Source of the DNA: a filamentous cyanobacterium CCT1
GTDB lineage: Bacteria > Cyanobacteriota > Cyanobacteriia > Phormidesmidales > Phormidesmidaceae
Assembly (NCBI GenBank): GCA_003017855.1
Contig: PYER01000017.1
Coordinates: 1-46,814, forward strand
Length of the DNA: 46,814 nucleotides
Direction of reading: 5' to 3'
The position numbers and the translations under genes were made by a program. Positions 42,570 to 46,814 of this stretch are shown piece by piece (position 1 is the stretch's first letter; each line of letters begins with the position of its first letter). The notes beneath the pieces were generated by a model that did not search any database, was not told the DNA's origin, and saw nothing but the letters and a program-made list of their open reading frames with translations.

Positions 42570-43013
42570 CTACTCAGGGCTACTCAACATAGGCTCAGAG
42601 GGAGCGAAAATGCTCTCGTCCTGGGCAAAGGCTTTAAACTCCAGGGCGTTACCGCTGGGGTCAGTAATGAAGAGCGTGGCCTGTTCCCCCACCTGGCCCA
42701 CAAACCGCTGGTAGGGCTCGATGAGAAAGTTTACCTGGGCCTGGCGCAGGCGATCGGCCAAGCTCTGCCACGCCGCTGGCGTAAGAATTACCCCCCAGTG
42801 GCTGACCGGAACCCCATGGCCATCTACGGCATTTGTCGGTACGACAGAGCGGGCTTCATCTACCAGGTGAGCCGTGATTTGATGGCCAAACAGGTTAAAG
42901 TCGATCCAGCGATCGGAGGTGCGCCCTACGGAGCAGCCCAGGACCGTTTCATAAAAATGACGGGTGCTAGACAGGTCGTACACTGGAAACGCTACATGAA
43001 AGGGACGAAGCAT
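42570..43013 (-). CDS. VOC (glyoxalase/bleomycin resistance) family protein
   Basis: The protein has 147 residues from the ATG at 43013, which has GAGG at the right distance; an ATG two codons upstream at 43019 is also in frame. The vicinal-oxygen-chelate fold is visible as two beta-alpha-beta-beta-beta halves: PFHVAFPVYDLSSTRHFYE with the first metal-ligand His, HWGVIL, and the C-terminal DPSGNALEFKAF with a Glu ligand. Relatives include dioxygenases, glyoxalases and resistance proteins. The specific reaction is unknown. It is divergent from nagA with only 4 bases between start codons. Confidence 0.88.
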   Translation of the reverse strand: MLRPFHVAFPVYDLSSTRHFYETVLGCSVGRTSDRWIDFNLFGHQITAHLVDEARSVVPTNAVDGHGVPVSHWGVILTPAAWQSLADRLRQAQVNFLIEPYQRFVGQVGEQATLFITDPSGNALEFKAFAQDESIFAPSEPMLSSPE

Positions 43014-43017
43014 CACC

Positions 43018-44271
43018 ATGTCCTCTAGGGTTACAACAGACGGGGTTACACCAGAGCTGAGGGCTGAGGACTGCAGTAGCCTGTCCAGGCAGACCCACCA
43101 TCCTCGCTATGCCCTTACCAACTGTACCCTCTATACTGGGCATCAGGTCCTGCAAAACCATGCCCTCGTCGTCGAGGCAGCTGACATTCTTGACTTGGTA
43201 CCCATCGACCAGCTGGCCCCCAGTTTGCCCCAGTTCGACGGTCGGGGTTGGGCCGTAGCCCCTGGATTTATCGATCTCCAGCTCAACGGCTGTGGCGGCG
43301 TAATGTTCAATGACGCGATTACCGCCGATACCCTCGATACCATGCACCGTACCAATCTTCGCAGCGGTACGACCAGCTTTTTGCCTACGCTAATTACTAC
43401 GTCCGACGCGGCTATGGAGGCTGCGATCGCGCTCGTGGCTGAGTACCGTCGTCGCCATCCCCAGCGGGTGCTGGGGCTACATTTAGAAGGCCCCTACCTC
43501 AACCCAAAACGCAGCGGCATTCACAACAAAACCTATGTCCGCTCGGCCGATGGGGCGATGATTCGCCGCCTGGTCGAGGCAGGGCCAGAGGTGGTCAGAC
43601 TAGTCACGTTAGCGCCTGAAATGGTGCCGCCAGAATATATTCAACAGCTGGCTCAGGCGGGCATTTTAGTGGCTGCCGGGCACACAGACGCCAGTTTTGA
43701 AGCCGCTCTGGCCGGTTTTGAGGCCGGCATTGGTATGGCGACGCATTTGTTCAATGCGATGTCGGCCTGGCAGGGGCGTAGCCCAGGCCTGGTGGGGGCC
43801 GTCTTCAGCCGGCCCAATGTTTACGCGGGCATTATCGTAGACGGTCACCACGTTCACTACGGCTCTGTGGATCTGGCCAAGCGCATTAAGCAAGACCGTT
43901 TGGTGCTGGTCAGCGATGCTACACCGCCGGTAGGCACTACGCTAGAATCGTTTGTCATCGGTGGGCAGCGGGTGTTTTATCGCAACGGCAAGTGCATATC
44001 GGCCGATGGCACCCTAGGCGGGGCGGCGCTAACGCTGATGGAAGCGGTGGGCAACTGCGTGCGCCAGGTAGGTATTCCCCTGGCAGAGGCGCTGCGGATG
44101 GCGACTCTGTATCCGGCCCGGGCTATTAGAGTAGATCGTGGCCTTGGGCTGCTGGCGGCGGGTTATCAGGCCAACTTGGTTGTGTTTGATCCGGCTACGT
44201 TGCAGGTCAAAGGCTGTATCGACCAGGGCCAGCTCGCCTGGTGCAGCGATGATTTTGAGCCATTGGGCTAG
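43018..44271 (+). CDS. nagA: N-acetylglucosamine-6-phosphate deacetylase
   Basis: The protein has 417 residues. It removes the acetyl group from GlcNAc-6-phosphate in amino sugar and peptidoglycan recycling. The amidohydrolase TIM barrel shows PGFIDLQLNGCGG, the metal Glu in HLEGPYLNP, His in AGHTDAS and THLFNAMS, HH in DGHHVHYG, and the catalytic Asp in LVSDATPPVG. The N-terminus is about 30 residues longer than usual, but no other in-frame Met or common start lies before the conserved part. It is packed against both neighbours: the start codon lies 4 bases from the VOC start, and its stop shares CTAG with the convergent downstream gene. Confidence 0.96.
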   Translation: MSSRVTTDGVTPELRAEDCSSLSRQTHHPRYALTNCTLYTGHQVLQNHALVVEAADILDLVPIDQLAPSLPQFDGRGWAVAPGFIDLQLNGCGGVMFNDAITADTLDTMHRTNLRSGTTSFLPTLITTSDAAMEAAIALVAEYRRRHPQRVLGLHLEGPYLNPKRSGIHNKTYVRSADGAMIRRLVEAGPEVVRLVTLAPEMVPPEYIQQLAQAGILVAAGHTDASFEAALAGFEAGIGMATHLFNAMSAWQGRSPGLVGAVFSRPNVYAGIIVDGHHVHYGSVDLAKRIKQDRLVLVSDATPPVGTTLESFVIGGQRVFYRNGKCISADGTLGGAALTLMEAVGNCVRQVGIPLAEALRMATLYPARAIRVDRGLGLLAAGYQANLVVFDPATLQVKGCIDQGQLAWCSDDFEPLG

Positions 44272-44564
44272 AGTCGGGGTCGAGGCAGTCCGGCTACCCG
44301 CTGCTGAAGCAGCTGAGCTGCCATCACCCGGCTGCGCAAACTGATCCACAGGCTGCACTGATTGTCTGCGATCGAGACCAGTGCCCCGGCCTGCTGTTCT
44401 GAGAACTTGCAGGCTAAGTGGTACAGACGAGTGCGTTTGTCAGATTCGACGGTCAACGCTCGGTAGTACAGCTCATTGCTGTAGTGAGTGCCATCCTGCA
44501 GGGCGCCGTTGAACCAAAATTTAAATACCTGAACTCGACTTTCGGGCAAAACCTTGGGCAGCAT
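44268..44564 (-). CDS. Small conserved-looking cyanobacterial protein of unknown function
   Basis: The protein has 98 residues, MLPKVLPESRVQVF to GLPRPRL. It is soluble and mixed alpha/beta, with a distinctive core FWFNGALQDGTHYSNELYYR followed by KRTRLYHLACKFSEQQ. I recognise no family, although the composition and codon use match its neighbours and the core looks constrained. Its TAG stop and that of the convergent nagA overlap in the palindrome CTAG at 44268-44271. Confidence 0.72.
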   Translation of the reverse strand: MLPKVLPESRVQVFKFWFNGALQDGTHYSNELYYRALTVESDKRTRLYHLACKFSEQQAGALVSIADNQCSLWISLRSRVMAAQLLQQRVAGLPRPRL

Positions 44565-44690
44565 GAAGGCTCTCTCTTAACCTGGTTTCAGCATACCCAG
44601 CTGGTCTAGCAAATGCTGATATCAAGGCAGATATAGGGATGGTTGGCTTAGGGAGATAGCGGCTCTAAGGACAGCTCACGCTCAATCCTT

Positions 44691-45080
44691 TCAGTGGCAG
44701 ATGCTGCGGGCAAAGGCCGACTCCACCAGCGATCGCAAAATATCCATGCTGAGGGGCTGCACTAGCAGACCGTCTACCCCCGGCGTGTCTTCGCTGTAGT
44801 TCCACTGGGGGCTGGCCGAATCGGTGAGCGCCACAATGGTCATATCGGGAGAGTGGCTGTACTGCCGCAGCTGATTAACTAATGGCTGCGACCAGGCCTG
44901 AAAATTGTTGCCCATCAAAATGACCAGGCAGGGAGGGCCCTGGCTAACCCGAGTCACCGCTTGCTCGGTAGAACTGGCTACAAACACCGGGTATTGCAGG
45001 TTGGTCACCAGGGGGTGAGCGTCGTCGTGGTGACAACGCTCTGGATCGAGCACAAGGATATAGCCTTGGGACAAAGTCAT
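44691..45080 (-). CDS. Degenerate receiver-like (pseudo-receiver) protein
   Basis: The protein has 129 residues. It has the pattern of a CheY-like receiver: strand 1 YILVLDPER, strand 3 PCLVILMGNN, strand 4 TIVALTDS, strand 5 GLLVQP. The usual phospho-acceptor Asp after strand 3 is replaced (Met 56), and the conserved Lys of the KP motif is Gln 108. The Thr 86 position is kept. It is therefore unlikely to be phosphorylated in the normal way and may act by protein contact. No output domain is present. It is divergent from the OmpR-type regulator that starts 379 bases away. Confidence 0.72.
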   Translation of the reverse strand: MTLSQGYILVLDPERCHHDDAHPLVTNLQYPVFVASSTEQAVTRVSQGPPCLVILMGNNFQAWSQPLVNQLRQYSHSPDMTIVALTDSASPQWNYSEDTPGVDGLLVQPLSMDILRSLVESAFARSICH

Positions 45081-45459
45081 GATTAGAAATGACGCAGTTG
45101 GACTCTATATTACCGAGATCAAAAATCGTCTTTACTCCCCGTGCTACCGCTCTTTTGGCCTGTATATTGGGGTTTTTCAAGGTATTTCAGCCGATTGACC
45201 AAATGTCATTCTTTTGTTTTTTTTAGCCTCTCTAAAGGCTTTCCAAAGCTGCTTTCTTTCGAAAATCAAACTAAATTTAAGTTATGCAAACAATTGATCT
45301 ATAAATAGTTGGTTGACTACGGTTGGTAACCTTTTGTCCCCATCATGTAGCGATTGGGGTCTGCAATCGACCTGAGGGTTGAGTAACCCTAGCTACAAAA
45401 CCCCTGGAGGGGCTTTGCTATGTTTAGCAAATAAAAATTGCCGTTTATGACGAAATCCA
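45081..45459. promoter_or_regulatory. Divergent intergenic region of the receiver and response regulator genes
   Basis: There is no gene in this AT-rich stretch. Near the response regulator start lie two small hairpins: AGGGTT-GAGT-AACCCT at 45375-45390 and CCCC-TGGA-GGGG at 45401-45412. They could form a 5' leader structure or attenuator. No clear promoter was identified. Confidence 0.4.
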
Positions 45460-46209
45460 GTGGGCTCTGTATCTGTACAGATTATTGAGGGAAACCCCCA
45501 TTTGCGATCGCTCCTAGGCTGGCATCTTCAGCAAGCTGGCTACAGAGTTTTTCAGTCGTCAGATATAGTGCGCACCCGCGATGTTTTTCAGAGTCGTCAG
45601 CCCGACCTAGTGATTTTAGACTCGCAGCTGCCAGACGGGGATGGGGTCGAGCTGTGCAAGTGGCTCCACAGCCAGGGGCAGCCGCTGATCATGATTCTCT
45701 CAGCCTGCAATACCGAAACCGACATCGTGACTGGGCTGCGGGCCGGAGCCGACGACTACCTCACTAAGCCCTTCGGTATGCAAGAGTTTTTAGCTCGAGT
45801 GGAGGCGCTCACCCGGCGAGTGCGGCTGATGAGCGCCCCGGCGTCGCTAACCTACGGCGAGTTGAATATTGATCTGGTGCAGCGGCGGGTCAACTTTCGT
45901 GGCGACTACATTGATTTAACCCCTCAAGAATTTAGCCTGCTCTACGTGCTGACCCAGGCGGCGGGTGCGCCCCTCAGCCGTACCGACCTCCTGCGCCGCG
46001 CCTGGCCCGATGCGATTGACAATCCCAGAACCGTTGACACCCATATTCTTTCCCTGCGCAAAAAAATTGAGGTCGATCCAAGACAGCCCAATATTATTCA
46101 AACGGTGCGTAATGTGGGCTACCGCTTCAACGTCGAGCGGGCCACCGCTGAATCCAACGGCCACAGTCCACGCGTGAGCCCTAGCTTGGCTTCCTCCTCA
46201 TTGAGCTAG
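45460..46209 (+). CDS. OmpR/PhoB-family response regulator
   Basis: The protein has 249 residues with a GTG start and no strong Shine-Dalgarno sequence. The receiver domain (about 5-120) keeps the phospho-acceptor Asp 54 (LVILDSQLP), Ser 81 and Lys 103 (TKPF), but the N-terminal acidic pair is reduced to Glu 10 followed by Gly 11. The winged-helix DNA-binding domain (about 128-230) has LTPQEFSLLYVL, DTHILSLRKKIE and a typical end, TVRNVGYRF. A Ser-rich tail closes the protein. No histidine kinase lies beside it, so its signal is unknown. It could be one of the orphan cyanobacterial regulators (NblR or Rpa type), but I cannot assign it to one. Confidence 0.92.
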   Translation: MGSVSVQIIEGNPHLRSLLGWHLQQAGYRVFQSSDIVRTRDVFQSRQPDLVILDSQLPDGDGVELCKWLHSQGQPLIMILSACNTETDIVTGLRAGADDYLTKPFGMQEFLARVEALTRRVRLMSAPASLTYGELNIDLVQRRVNFRGDYIDLTPQEFSLLYVLTQAAGAPLSRTDLLRRAWPDAIDNPRTVDTHILSLRKKIEVDPRQPNIIQTVRNVGYRFNVERATAESNGHSPRVSPSLASSSLS

Positions 46210-46420
46210 AAGGCCGGTTCAGTATTCACTGTCCCTTCAATGCTCTGCCGTAGAATGCTCAACGGAGGCTCTTCCTCCTAAAAAGTGCGGCGGAGCCGCA
46301 AAACCAGTGTTTCCAAGCGGAGCTAGGGCACCAGAGTGGGACTGTCATCTAGATACTGTCTGCTACTCTAGGTTTTGTCTTAAACCGTCTGTTTGATTGT
46401 TTGATAGCTGTAATTCTCAA
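46210..46420. other. Spacer between the response regulator and the tandem repeats
   Basis: No gene is seen. A short palindrome TGCGG-CGGAG-CCGCA near 46286-46300 could be a weak terminator for the response regulator. Confidence 0.4.
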
Positions 46421-46794
46421 GGCAACGTCCCATGACGCTGGCGCGTCACTCCAAACGATGAAAAGGCTCACAGCCTTTCCCTGAGCGGAGTCGTAGGCTT
46501 TGCCGCCCCAAAGGGGCTAGGGAACGGGCTTTCTCCCTTCGGGAGTTTCACGAACGACTCCGCTCAGCCCTCGGTTATTTTCAGGGCAACGTCCCATGAC
46601 GCTGGCGCGTCACTCCAAACGATGAAAAGGCTCACAGCCTTTCCCTGAGCGGAGTCGTAGGCTTTGCCGCCCCAAAGGGGCTAGGGAACGGGCTTTCTCC
46701 CTTCGGGAGTTTCACGAACGACTCCGCTCAGCCCTCGGTTATTTTCAGGGCAACGTCCCATGCCGCTGACGCGCCACTCCAAAGGATGAAAAGG
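46421..46794. repeat. 164-bp tandem repeat, two identical copies and a partial third
   Basis: Copy 1 spans 46421-46584 and copy 2 spans 46585-46748; by eye they are identical over all 164 bases. A third copy starts at 46749, follows the repeat with a few substitutions for about 46 bases, then diverges. Each unit contains the inverted arms CTGAGCGGAGTCGT (46481-46494) and ACGACTCCGCTCAG (46554-46567), with smaller hairpins inside (CCCC-AAA-GGGG; CTCCC-TTC-GGGAG at 46533-46545). No open frame or transposase is associated. Confidence 0.9.
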
Positions 46795-46814
46795 GGAGTA
46801 TAACTCAAGTATCG

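Noticed and set aside
46421-46814. CRISPR array
   Set aside because: The repeat unit is 164 bp, directly tandem, and has no unique spacers or cas genes nearby.

Overview
This window is the chromosome of a cyanobacterium. It carries the allophycocyanin core operon (apcE-apcA-apcB-apcC), the split cyanobacterial F-type ATP synthase operon with duplicated b subunits, a CcsB/CcdA cytochrome c maturation pair, a fatty acyl-ACP reductase, and many copies of the palindrome GCGATCGC (HIP1). The GC-rich coding sequence, the olefin synthase and the four-repeat ApcE point to a filamentous Leptolyngbyaceae-like organism (Nodosilinea/Leptolyngbya type). That last placement is inference.

Layout. 1-5790: the 3' part of a modular polyketide synthase (AT-KR-ACP-sulfotransferase-thioesterase, the olefin synthase signature) and a tightly coupled unknown gene. 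6003-10014: acyl-ACP reductase (aar), accA, an SDR and folE, in the order usual for cyanobacteria, except that the aldehyde-deformylating oxygenase gene (ado) normally just upstream of aar is absent and the olefin synthase pair is there instead. 10214-20534: a glycoside hydrolase family 9 protein, an AMIN/Amidase_3 amidase, a cation:proton antiporter with USP domains, ccsB, ccdA and ftsW. 20770-25896: apcC, apcB, apcA, apcE on the minus strand, with stem-loops between the genes. 26525-27778: a SAM-dependent methyltransferase. 27904-34013: the ATP synthase operon (I, a, c, b', b, delta, alpha, gamma), including an overlooked 48-codon reading frame between a and c. 34186-35184: galE. 36086-40135: a very large leaderless 5'-nucleotidase/choice-of-anchor/DUF4114 phosphatase-like protein with a Pho-box-like triplet upstream. 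40695-46209: diguanylate cyclase, tRNA-Glu, a DUF4278 protein, a VOC protein, nagA, a small unknown protein, a degenerate receiver and an OmpR-type response regulator. 46421-46814: 164-bp tandem repeats.

How the parts work together. The left end is a fatty-acid/hydrocarbon locus: AccA supplies malonyl-CoA, which feeds both fatty acid synthesis and the olefin synthase AT domain, while AAR draws from the same acyl-ACP pool. The middle holds energy conversion genes (light harvesting core, cytochrome c assembly, ATP synthase) and cell wall genes (FtsW, amidase, NagA). The right end is accessory and signalling DNA.

The most interesting signals are the olefin synthase in the place of ado next to an intact AAR, the 48-codon frame overlapping the atpB stop codon, the Pho-box-like triplet upstream of the giant phosphatase, the non-canonical metal motifs of that phosphatase, the phospho-acceptor-less receiver beside a response regulator, and the two identical 164-bp repeats. 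No CRISPR array, rRNA, transposase or prophage gene was seen.
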